Shown here piece by piece: positions 1-7,789 of a stretch of DNA of 64,000 nucleotides. Made by a program: the position numbers and the translations under genes. The notes beneath the pieces are model-generated. The model was given only the letters and a program-made list of their open reading frames with translations, made no database searches and was not told where the DNA came from. The stretch's first letter is position 1. Every line of letters starts with the position of its first letter. The stretch covers positions 32,363 to 96,362 of the forward strand of contig CAMUFJ010000001.1 of the NCBI GenBank assembly GCA_947088135.1, written 5' to 3'. The stretch is from an uncultured Clostridia bacterium (GTDB taxonomy: Bacteria > Bacillota > Clostridia > Christensenellales > Borkfalkiaceae).

Positions 1-450
1 GTCGTCGAACATTGCGACTACGATATCGCCGTTGTCGGCAGTTTCTTGTTTTTGCACAACGACTTTGTCGCCGTCGAAGATTCCGGCTTCGATCATACTT
101 TCGCCCATAACGGTGAGCATAAAAAGATTTTCTCCGCGAAATGCGACAGAGGGGAGGGTATAATAGCCTTCGTAATTTTCCGTTGCCAAAATGGGCTGAC
201 CGGCGGTAACGGTACCGATGAGAGGAACGGTCACAGTACCGCCCCCGCGGACGGAAACGGCGCGTTTTTTATTATCCGCCTTATTTAAAAGCCCCATATC
301 GCGAAGGCGATTGACATAGTCGTACGCCGTCGCAGTAGATTTAATATTCAACTCTGCGCAAATATCGCGAATTGCAGGAGGGAATCCGTTTTCGTCCGAA
401 TAGCGGTTAATGAACTCGAAAACAGCGTCTAATTTCTTGGAATCAATCAT
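1..450 (-). CDS. lexA: LexA repressor, 3' end cut by window edge
   Basis: SOS-response repressor and latent self-cleaving protease. The first 150 residues are visible. They comprise an N-terminal winged helix (residues about 1-65, including the helix-turn-helix around NIKSTATAYDYVNRLRDMG), the Ala-Gly self-cleavage site in GTVTAGQP, and the catalytic serine in the GESMIEAGI motif. The catalytic lysine should lie just past the left edge and cannot be checked. The ATG at 450 follows an AGGTG ribosome site. A consensus promoter and a LexA box lie just upstream, so autoregulation is expected. The assignment is secure; only the C-terminus is missing. Confidence 0.95.
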   Translation of the reverse strand, partial: MIDSKKLDAVFEFINRYSDENGFPPAIRDICAELNIKSTATAYDYVNRLRDMGLLNKADNKKRAVSVRGGGTVTVPLIGTVTAGQPILATENYEGYYTLPSVAFRGENLFMLTVMGESMIEAGIFDGDKVVVQKQETADNGDIVVAMFDD

Positions 451-470
451 TTTTTCACCTCTTCTATGTC

Positions 471-499
471 ATTGTAGCATATTACGCACCAAAAGTCAA
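471..499 (-). promoter_or_regulatory. lexA promoter
   Basis: On the minus strand, TTGACT (494-499), a 17-base spacer and TACAAT (471-476) preceded by TGC form an extended sigma-A promoter facing lexA. Confidence 0.8.
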
Positions 500-510
500 A
501 CGTTCGTTCT
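497..510. promoter_or_regulatory. LexA (SOS) box
   Basis: The minus strand reads AGAACGAACGTTTG. This fits the Gram-positive SOS box CGAAC-RNRY-GTTYC in the central RNRY and both GAAC/GTTT half sites. It overlaps the -35 element of the lexA promoter, as expected for autoregulation. Confidence 0.75.
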
Positions 511-588
511 ATCTTTTTTGCGCTTTTTCCGATTTTTTGTTCGAAAATCGATACTTTCAAAGAAAAAAAGAGGATATCGTAAAAAGAA

Positions 589-617
589 TTGCCAATTTTA
601 TGAAATAAGTATATAAT
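589..617 (+). promoter_or_regulatory. promoter of the cysteine-rich small gene
   Basis: TTGCCA (589-594), 17 bases, TATAAT (612-617). Six bases separate the -10 hexamer from the ATG at 624, which puts the expected +1 on the start codon. Confidence 0.7.
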
Positions 618-623
618 AGACTT

Positions 624-803
624 ATGGAAATAAAAATGTGTGTACTCGACGACGAAAAGGAATGCGACGGCTGCTTGGAATGCGAAATTTGCGACCTCGA
701 CCGAAGCAAAATTTGCGATAACTGCGGAAAATGCCTTGAAATTAAAGACTTCGCTTCCATTAAAATCGATAAAATCGTCACCGATCCCAAAGAATACAAA
801 TAA
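624..803 (+). CDS. 59-residue cysteine-rich protein, possible metal-cluster binder
   Basis: A small acidic protein with eight cysteines. Residues 14-23 show four cysteines each two residues apart, and residues 31-37 show three more with the same spacing, which suits zinc or an iron-sulphur cluster. It ends two bases before the convergent hflX stop. No Shine-Dalgarno sequence precedes the ATG at 624, and the promoter predicts a leaderless transcript. An in-frame ATG at 636 with a weak GGAA upstream is the alternative start. I do not recognise a named family, and the function is unknown. Confidence 0.7.
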   Translation: MEIKMCVLDDEKECDGCLECEICDLDRSKICDNCGKCLEIKDFASIKIDKIVTDPKEYK

Positions 804-804
804 G

Positions 805-2016
805 CTAATTTTTTACGATAAATTCCCGAAAACGTCCGATAAATTCGGCAGGAACGATTGCCTTGATACGGCTTCCATCGTCCGTGTATTGAACGTCCGT
901 TTCCGTTAAGAGAGAACGCGCCGCGTTATAATCGGAAAGTCTTGCATAGGGAACGAACAGCTCCGCCCGTACAAACTTCTCGCTAAGCGCCTGCATGATG
1001 CGCGCCTTTAATGCGTCCAAGCCTTTTCCGCTTTTCGCTGAAATAGGAATCGAGCCGACGGGAAGCGTTACGGTATTCCCGACCAAATCGCACTTATTCA
1101 TCACGATAAGATAGGGTGAGGCAAAACCCATTTCTTTGAGCGTGTCGAGCGTAACGGAAAGCTGCGTTTCGTACTCGCCTGCCGCATCGCACACAATGAG
1201 CGCAAGATCCGCATTCAGCGCGCTTTCCAACGTAGAATGGAATGCTTCGATCAAACGGTGGGGCAAGCTCTGCAAAAAACCGACCGTATCCACAAGCAAA
1301 AAGGGCACACCCTCGATCGTAAACGAACGCGCCGTAGGATCGAGCGTTGCAAATAACGCGTTTTTTACAAACACTTCCGCACCCGTCAGCGTGTTTAAAA
1401 GGGTAGATTTGCCCGTATTCGTATATCCGACAAGAGCGATGGTTTTTACCCGCTCTTTTTTTCTTCTTTGAACCTGCATGGCGCGCCGTTTTTCCGTATC
1501 CGCTAATTTTCCTTCCAGCGCATGAATGCGGGTACGGATATGCCGTCTATCCGTTTCCAACTTCGTTTCTCCCGGACCGCGTGTGCCGATCCCGCCTCCC
1601 AAGCGGGACAACGCCGCGCCCTTTCCTTTTAAGCGGGGATAGAGATATTTGAGCTGGGCAAGCTCCACCTGTATTTTTCCCTCGCTGCTTTCCGCACGGA
1701 GTGCGAAAATATCCAAAATGAGGGTCGTGCGGTCGATGACCTTCACACCGCCGAGTGCAGAGGAAATATTTAAGGTTTGGGAAGGGGACAGTTCTCCGTT
1801 AAAAAGCACGGTGTCGTCCTCGGAGAGAAGCGGTTTAAGCTCGGCAAGCTTGCCTTCGCCCACATAGGTTGCGGGATTGATTTCCCGAATGTTCTGATAA
1901 ATCGTATCGATATACTCCGCACCCGCGCTCTCGATAAGGGCGACGATTTCGTCGTGTAAAACGGAATAACGATCGTTTTCGATGGGTTGTATCACGTAAA
2001 TTCTTTCTATTTGCAT
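805..2016 (-). CDS. hflX: GTPase HflX
   Basis: Ribosome-associated GTPase that splits or rescues stalled 70S ribosomes. At 403 residues it has the family length. The N-terminal HflX domain (about 1-190) contains the glycine-rich GIGTRGPGE segment followed by a basic coiled coil. The G domain shows the P-loop GYTNTGKST, switch motif ATLDPTAR, G3 DTVGF, G4 NKCD and G5 SAKSGKG. Its start lies directly against the stop of the tyrosine recombinase gene (2017), so the two are probably co-transcribed from the recombinase promoter. All G motifs are intact. Confidence 0.95.
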   Translation of the reverse strand: MQIERIYVIQPIENDRYSVLHDEIVALIESAGAEYIDTIYQNIREINPATYVGEGKLAELKPLLSEDDTVLFNGELSPSQTLNISSALGGVKVIDRTTLILDIFALRAESSEGKIQVELAQLKYLYPRLKGKGAALSRLGGGIGTRGPGETKLETDRRHIRTRIHALEGKLADTEKRRAMQVQRRKKERVKTIALVGYTNTGKSTLLNTLTGAEVFVKNALFATLDPTARSFTIEGVPFLLVDTVGFLQSLPHRLIEAFHSTLESALNADLALIVCDAAGEYETQLSVTLDTLKEMGFASPYLIVMNKCDLVGNTVTLPVGSIPISAKSGKGLDALKARIMQALSEKFVRAELFVPYARLSDYNAARSLLTETDVQYTDDGSRIKAIVPAEFIGRFREFIVKN

Positions 2017-3072
2017 TTATTCCTCGTCCGTCCTATGCAGTTTGACTTTGCCCGCCACGGAACGACGGTGATCTTCGGTGATCGCGGCGTAGTGCTTTCT
2101 CGTCGTATTCACGTCCTTGTGTCCTAAAACGTCGGCAACGATATAGATATCTCCCGTTTCCCGATAGAGGGCAGTGCCGTAAGTAGAACGTAATTTATGC
2201 GGGGTGATTTTTTTGAGCGGAGAAACGATCTTCGCGTATTTTTTTACCAAATTTTCCACCGCGCGAACCGTGATTCTGCGGTATTGCAGGGAAAGGAATA
2301 GGGCGTGCTCGCCGTCGGGAATCTGCGGATCGGATTCCTTTTGGGCAAGATACGCGCCGATCGCGTCCGCCACCTCGTCGGAAAAGTATAAAATCGCTTG
2401 ATTTCCGCCCTTGCGCGTCACTACAAACGAGTTGTTGGTAAAATCAATGCTCTCGTTGTTTAAACCCACAAGCTCGGAAATACGAATTCCCGTACCCAGA
2501 AAGAGGGTAAGGATCGCACAATCGCGCACTTGCGTCTTGTTGTGATAGCCGATTGCGTGTTTCGAGAGCCCGCTTCCGTACTCCGCCGTATCGAGAAGGG
2601 AGGAAACTTCGTCCGCTTCCAAACGGATAATTTCTTTTTCGTGAAGTTTAGGAGTAGCAACTTTCGTCGTATTGTTGACCTCAATCAGCCCCTTATTGAA
2701 AAAATACTTGAAAAGGGAACGTACCGTGGAAAGTTTGCGCGCCTTGGCACGCTCGTCACAAGAAAGCCGCCGCTCCTGAAAACGGTAATTCGAAAGATAG
2801 CTAAGGAAAATTTCGAGATCGGTATCCATCACTTGTTCCAAATCTTCCAGCGTAAGTTCGAAAATTTGCTTTCCCCGATATTTCTTTTTGACAAGAAAGT
2901 CAAAAAAAATCCGCAAATCGTAAACGTAGTTGAGGCGAGTTAGGGGACTCGTATGGTTCTCCACACCGCGCAAAAAGTCCTCGCAGAAAGCGGGCAAATC
3001 CTCTAAAAGCGTTTCAATGCGATCTAAATTCTTAATATTACGTTCCTGATAATAATTCGCGGGATCTTTCAT
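2017..3072 (-). CDS. XerC/D-like tyrosine recombinase
   Basis: Site-specific recombinase of 351 residues. The SAM-like N-terminal core-binding domain lies at about 20-130. The catalytic domain has the arginine in GTGIRISEL, a lysine in TRKGG, HKLRSTYG (HxxR), a histidine in LGHKDVNTT and a likely tyrosine nucleophile in RKHYAAIT. The open frame extends to 3372, but that part is AT-rich and covers promoter and repeat DNA. The ATG at 3072 is preceded by a perfect promoter and no ribosome site, so the mRNA is probably leaderless. It could resolve chromosome dimers or act on the inverted-repeat site just upstream. Its place beside lexA and hflX suggests a resident chromosomal gene. Confidence 0.88.
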   Translation of the reverse strand: MKDPANYYQERNIKNLDRIETLLEDLPAFCEDFLRGVENHTSPLTRLNYVYDLRIFFDFLVKKKYRGKQIFELTLEDLEQVMDTDLEIFLSYLSNYRFQERRLSCDERAKARKLSTVRSLFKYFFNKGLIEVNNTTKVATPKLHEKEIIRLEADEVSSLLDTAEYGSGLSKHAIGYHNKTQVRDCAILTLFLGTGIRISELVGLNNESIDFTNNSFVVTRKGGNQAILYFSDEVADAIGAYLAQKESDPQIPDGEHALFLSLQYRRITVRAVENLVKKYAKIVSPLKKITPHKLRSTYGTALYRETGDIYIVADVLGHKDVNTTRKHYAAITEDHRRSVAGKVKLHRTDEE

Positions 3073-3078
3073 GGTTTT

Positions 3079-3107
3079 ATTATAGCAAAAAGCGGACAAG
3101 ATGTCAA
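3079..3107 (-). promoter_or_regulatory. consensus promoter of the tyrosine recombinase gene
   Basis: Minus strand TTGACA (3102-3107), 17 bases, TATAAT (3079-3084). Six bases then lead straight to the ATG at 3072, so the predicted +1 is the A of the start codon. Confidence 0.85.
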
Positions 3108-3242
3108 TTTTACGAATAGTTAAAATGTTTTTTTTCAAAAAAATAGAAGGAAGGGTGAGATAAAGATTGTTCCCTATATTAAAAATTGAACCGCTCCCGC
3201 ACGTGATAACTATTCGCAAAACACAGCTTTTACGAATAGTTA
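3108..3242. repeat. inverted repeat resembling a Xer-type core site, plus a half-site
   Basis: TAACTATTCGCAAAA (3207-3221) and TTTTACGAATAGTTA (3228-3242) are 15-base inverted arms with one mismatch around a 6-base centre (CACAGC). A third, identical copy of the right arm (3108-3122) lies directly against the -35 element of the recombinase promoter. The arm and spacer sizes are those of tyrosine-recombinase core sites. An operator for autoregulation is the alternative reading. Confidence 0.6.
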
Positions 3243-3425
3243 CGGGGTTTAAGGGGGGTTTTATGAATTTTTTGGCGAATTTATCAATATTTAGCTTTGA
3301 TAAATTTGTATAGCTATTTTTGTAAGATTGTTTAAATATCACCGCAAAAAGTTTTTTCGCAAAATTTGACATTTAATAAAGTAAAACTTATAAATGAACG
3401 ATGATAAAACAAAATAACAAGCAAG

Positions 3426-3462
3426 AAAATGCAGTAGTATGTGTGACATACTACTGCATTTT
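3426..3462 (-). terminator. terminator after the glycogen operon
   Basis: A 12-base perfect stem (3431-3442 with 3446-3457) and a 3-base loop are extended by A/T pairs. The stop codon of the GH13 gene lies inside the right arm. T-rich runs on both sides make it usable in either direction. Confidence 0.75.
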
Positions 3463-5307
3463 TACCAAAATTCCATAGGAATACGCGTCTAATTCCAAAG
3501 TTTTACGGTAGGTTCTTCCGCTGAGATATTCGTACAACGTTTCGTCCGTTTTCATGGTGTATTTCCCGTGTGAGTTGTTCACGTACACGTATACCGTACA
3601 TTCTTCCGTTCGGCGCTCAAAAACCAAACAAAAGCGATCGGCAAAAACTTCCCGATAAACGCCTTCTGCAAATACGCCGGCAAGCATTTCAGAGCGGATT
3701 TCACCAAGCTTACGATAAAACGAAAGCAATTCTTCGTTCTGATTGTCCCAAGGGAAACACCGTCTGCAAAACGGGTCCTGGAAACCCTGCATTCCCGTTT
3801 CGTCGCCGTAATAGATGCATGGAACGCCCGGAAGCGTATAGAGCAAAAACGCCGCCATTTTCAATTTTCGAATCGCTTCGGTCTTTTCTCCATGCGTAAG
3901 CTCTGCCTTTGCCATGTCGTCTTTATTCTCGTAATATTTCCCGCCGAGAACGGTAAGAATGCGCGGCGTATCGTGCGTGCCGAGCACGTTCATCAAGCAA
4001 TCTAACGTCTGCTTGGGATAGTTGTCGATCAGCATAGCGATCGTTTCGCGCAACATTGCGGTATTGGCGGAAAAAACAAAGTTGATGATCGCATCTTTGA
4101 GCGGATAATTCATCACGCTGTCCAATTCGTGCCCCAAAAGATATTTTCTGCGCTCGCTGTAAGCGATTTTATTAGAGGCGTCCTCCCAAACCTCGCCCAA
4201 AACGATCGCGTCTTTATTTTCGGTTTTTACCGCCGTACGCAATTTTTGCAGGAAAAAATCGGGCAGTTCGTCGGCAACGTCCAAACGATAACCGTCGATC
4301 CCGTGTTTGAGCCAATGGCGCAGCACACCGTTTTCCCCGAATATAAATTCCTGATAGGAAGGAGAACGCTCGTTCACGGCGGGAAGCGTGTCGATTCCCC
4401 ACCAACAATCGTATGAATCGGGAAAGTGCTTGAAATGATACCAATCGGAATATTTGGAATAGGGCGACTGGTGCGCGCCGAGTTCGCTTTGATATTTTCC
4501 GTACTTATTGAAATAACGGCTGTCGTCGCCCGTATGGTTAAATACGCCGTCCAAAATGACGTGCATTCCCCTTTCTTTTGCCGCCGAAATCAGCGCATCG
4601 AAATCTTCTTCCGTACCGAGCAAAGGATCGATTTTCATATAATCGCCCGTATCATAACGGTGGTTGGAATATGCTTCGAAGATGGGATTCAGATAGATCA
4701 CGGAAACGTTTAAACGCTTCAAATAATCTAATTTTTCGCGAATACCGTTTAAATTGCCTCCGAAAAAGTCGTTATTGAGGATTTTTCCGTAAGAATTCGG
4801 CTTATAACACGGAATCCCGCCCCAGTCTTTGCGCAGAATTTTATCGCTCGCAAGCTTTCCGTCGCCTGACTTATGAAAACGGTCGGGGAAGATTTGATAC
4901 ATAATCCCGCCCTTCATCCATTCGGGCGTCTCGTAATCAGCTTCATAAACCGTAATTTGCCAACTTACAGGCGTATCGCCGAGCCTGCCCCTTCTCAGTT
5001 CCCCGCAACCGAGAAAATGAATGGACGCGTCTCCGCGGGCGGACGGAGAACCGACAAGACGGAAATGGTAAAAATACAAGCCGATTTGATTAAAGCGCAA
5101 GGTAAGAATAAACCCGCCGTCGCGCTTTTCCATTGCGATTTCTCTTGCGACTTCCCCGTCCTTATAAAAAACAAAATAACAAGCGGTAGCGGAGAAAAAT
5201 TCTTCTCCGCCCGTCTTTAAAATATGAAAGGTAATTTCGCTTCCGCGCGATACGCCTCCGCGGCAAGACTTACACTTCGGATTGAGTGGATCGTAATAAT
5301 AGCTCAT
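3451..5307 (-). CDS. GH13 alpha-glycosidase (neopullulanase/maltodextrin-type)
   Basis: Alpha-amylase-superfamily enzyme of 618 residues that probably hydrolyses alpha-1,4 maltodextrins released from glycogen. An N-terminal beta-sandwich (about 1-125) precedes the catalytic barrel. The four conserved regions are visible: DGVFNHTGDD, GYRLDVADE (nucleophile Asp), LGEVWED (acid/base Glu) and LGTHDTPR (transition-state Asp). No signal peptide is present, so it is cytosolic. It is the last gene of the glycogen operon, 9 bases after glgP. It could be a cyclomaltodextrinase or an alpha-glucosidase; specificity cannot be read from sequence. Confidence 0.88.
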   Translation of the reverse strand: MSYYYDPLNPKCKSCRGGVSRGSEITFHILKTGGEEFFSATACYFVFYKDGEVAREIAMEKRDGGFILTLRFNQIGLYFYHFRLVGSPSARGDASIHFLGCGELRRGRLGDTPVSWQITVYEADYETPEWMKGGIMYQIFPDRFHKSGDGKLASDKILRKDWGGIPCYKPNSYGKILNNDFFGGNLNGIREKLDYLKRLNVSVIYLNPIFEAYSNHRYDTGDYMKIDPLLGTEEDFDALISAAKERGMHVILDGVFNHTGDDSRYFNKYGKYQSELGAHQSPYSKYSDWYHFKHFPDSYDCWWGIDTLPAVNERSPSYQEFIFGENGVLRHWLKHGIDGYRLDVADELPDFFLQKLRTAVKTENKDAIVLGEVWEDASNKIAYSERRKYLLGHELDSVMNYPLKDAIINFVFSANTAMLRETIAMLIDNYPKQTLDCLMNVLGTHDTPRILTVLGGKYYENKDDMAKAELTHGEKTEAIRKLKMAAFLLYTLPGVPCIYYGDETGMQGFQDPFCRRCFPWDNQNEELLSFYRKLGEIRSEMLAGVFAEGVYREVFADRFCLVFERRTEECTVYVYVNNSHGKYTMKTDETLYEYLSGRTYRKTLELDAYSYGILVKMQ

Positions 5308-5316
5308 GTTTTACGT

Positions 5317-7740
5317 TTATTTTACGGGTTTGAGATTCCAAATGTTGTTCGCGTAATCGCGAATGCTCCTGTCTGCGGAGAAATAACCTGCCGCCGCAAT
5401 ATTGCATACGGATTTGCGATTCCATTCTTTCTTGTCGTTTCGATAAATTTCGGACATCTTGTTCTGGATCTGTGCATAGGAATCATAGTCCGCAAGACAC
5501 ATATACGGATCGGCAATGGGTGAATTGCGAAGCAAATAGTTAGCAATTTCCGCAAAGGAAGTACCGTTAAAACCGACGATCAGCGTTTCAATGATTTTGC
5601 GCATATCCGAATTGTGATTATAATAGAAGCTCGAATTATAGCCGTTCGCCCAAACGTCCTTCACTTCATCCGCATTCAAGCCGAAGATAAAGATATTCTC
5701 CTCTCCTGCCCTTTCCGCCATTTCCACGTTTGCACCGTCGAGCGTTCCCACGGTAAGCGCCCCGTTGATCATGAATTTCATGTTCCCCGTTCCGCTCGCT
5801 TCTTTTCCGGCAAGCGAAATCTGCTCGGAAATTTCCGACGCGGGCATCAGCTTTTCGCTCATGGTAACGTTGTAGTTTTCCATATAAACAACGTTAAGCT
5901 TTTCGTTGATTTTGGGATTTTTACGGATATCCTCTGCAAGGAAGCAAATGAGTTTCATGATCTGCTTTGCCATCTCGTAGCCCGCTGCCGCCTTTGCACC
6001 GAAAATATACGTCTTGGGAAGCACGTCTAAATCGGGATTTTCGCGCAGGGCGTTAAAATCCGCAATAATATGAAGTACGTTTAAAAGCTGGCGTTTGTAC
6101 TCGTGCATTCTCTTCGCCTGAACGTCAAATAGCGTATTCGGATCGATTATAACGCCCTGATGCTTCTTCGCATATTCGGCAAACTGCCGTTTTTTGATTG
6201 CCTTGATCTCGTCTAACCGCTTCAACACGCTCGCGTCATTCTCAAATTTCTTAAATTCGGAAAGCTTGCCCGCGTCCTTATCGAAGCCGTCTCCAATACA
6301 GTCCGTGAGAAGAGCGCAAAGCTCGGGATTAGATTGATTGAGCCACCGCCTATGCGCAATGCCGTTGGTAACGTTACCAAACTTATTCGGCGTAAAGAGA
6401 TAGAAATCCTTAAAAATACTGTCCTTGATGATATCGCTGTGGAGCGCGGAAACGCCGTTCACACTGTGCGAACCGTGCACACAAAGATTCGCCATGCGTA
6501 CGGTGTTGTGCGACAAAATCGCCATATGGGAAATTTTGTTCCAATCGCCGGGAAATCTGTTCCAAAGATCCTCGCAGAAACGGCGGTTGATTTCTTTTAA
6601 AATGCCGTAGATACGGGGAAGCCGACGGGCGACCAAATCCTCCGCCCACGTTTCGAGAGCTTCCGCTAAAACAGTGTGGTTTGTGTAGGCACAGGTTGCC
6701 GTGGTGATATTCCAAGCCGTATCCCAATCGAAATAGTTTTCATCGAGCAAAATGCGCATAAGTTCGGGAATGGCAAGCGCTGGATGCGTATCGTTGATAT
6801 GGATCGCCGCCATTTTCGGAAGCTGGCGCAACGATCCGTAACGGCGCTTATGATCTGCAACGATGCACTGAATGGATGCGGAAACAAGGAAATACTGCTG
6901 CTTCAAGCGCAGGGATTTGCCTTCATAGTGATTGTCCGAAGGATAAAGCACCTTGGAAATCAGTTCCGCGTCGCTCTCGTCGCGCATGACCGCGTCGTAA
7001 TTGCCCTGCGAGAAGAGCTGCATATCGAACTTCTGCACGGCACGGGAACGCCAAAGGCGCAGAACGCTCACCGCTTCCGAGTCTTTGCCCGAAACCATCA
7101 TATCGAACGCCGTCGCTTCCACTTCCTTAGCGTTGTGGTACAGCGTTTCCATGCCGTGATCCGTCCAGCGCTCTTCGAGCTCTCCGTCAAATCTTACGAT
7201 AAACTGTTTGTCGGTGCGCTGAACAAGCCACGCTTCTCCGCCGGGAAGCCACACGTCGGGCAACTCGATTTGCCAACCGTCTACGATTTTTTGCTTAAAA
7301 AGTCCGTATTGATAGCAAATGGAAAATCCCATAGCGGGATAATCCTGCGTAGCAAGACCGTCCAAAAAGCACGCCGCAAGTCGCCCGAGTCCCCCGTTTC
7401 CAAGTCCCGCATCGGGTTCTTCTTCATAAAGCTCATCGAGCCCGACGTTGAATTTTTTCAACGCCCCCGCGACTTCCGTTTCAATACCCAAATTATAAAT
7501 GCTGTTTTTGAGCGACCTGCCCATTAGAAATTCCATACAAAGGTAGTAGACGCGCTTTGCTTTTTGACTCTTGGTTTTTACGTGAAAGCGCTGCCGTTTT
7601 TCCAGCATGAAATCGCGGACACTCATTACGACTGCCTTATAAATTTGCTCTCTCGATGCCTCTTTGGGAGCCACGCCGAAATAGCGCATGAGCTTTCCCG
7701 TTATGAGGTGCTGTACTTCTTGCTCGGACAATTTGTTCAT
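5317..7740 (-). CDS. glgP: glycogen phosphorylase
   Basis: Releases glucose-1-phosphate from glycogen by phosphorolysis; pyridoxal-phosphate enzyme, GT35. The 807 residues match the family length. Visible hallmarks are the N-terminal GNGGLGRLAACFLD motif, the MHEYKRQLLN segment, and EASGTGNMKFMINGALT, which contains the lysine that holds pyridoxal phosphate. It lies between glgA and the GH13 gene on the same strand, so synthesis and breakdown enzymes share one transcription unit. Confidence 0.97.
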   Translation of the reverse strand: MNKLSEQEVQHLITGKLMRYFGVAPKEASREQIYKAVVMSVRDFMLEKRQRFHVKTKSQKAKRVYYLCMEFLMGRSLKNSIYNLGIETEVAGALKKFNVGLDELYEEEPDAGLGNGGLGRLAACFLDGLATQDYPAMGFSICYQYGLFKQKIVDGWQIELPDVWLPGGEAWLVQRTDKQFIVRFDGELEERWTDHGMETLYHNAKEVEATAFDMMVSGKDSEAVSVLRLWRSRAVQKFDMQLFSQGNYDAVMRDESDAELISKVLYPSDNHYEGKSLRLKQQYFLVSASIQCIVADHKRRYGSLRQLPKMAAIHINDTHPALAIPELMRILLDENYFDWDTAWNITTATCAYTNHTVLAEALETWAEDLVARRLPRIYGILKEINRRFCEDLWNRFPGDWNKISHMAILSHNTVRMANLCVHGSHSVNGVSALHSDIIKDSIFKDFYLFTPNKFGNVTNGIAHRRWLNQSNPELCALLTDCIGDGFDKDAGKLSEFKKFENDASVLKRLDEIKAIKKRQFAEYAKKHQGVIIDPNTLFDVQAKRMHEYKRQLLNVLHIIADFNALRENPDLDVLPKTYIFGAKAAAGYEMAKQIMKLICFLAEDIRKNPKINEKLNVVYMENYNVTMSEKLMPASEISEQISLAGKEASGTGNMKFMINGALTVGTLDGANVEMAERAGEENIFIFGLNADEVKDVWANGYNSSFYYNHNSDMRKIIETLIVGFNGTSFAEIANYLLRNSPIADPYMCLADYDSYAQIQNKMSEIYRNDKKEWNRKSVCNIAAAGYFSADRSIRDYANNIWNLKPVK

Positions 7741-7789
7741 TCCTATCTTTATCTCCTAAAATGTGGTGTCAAGTTAATAACGCTGCTCG

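Noticed and set aside
3073..3372. 100-codon N-terminal extension of the tyrosine recombinase
   Set aside because: It covers the consensus promoter and the inverted repeats and has no family similarity; the ATG at 3072 fits the family.
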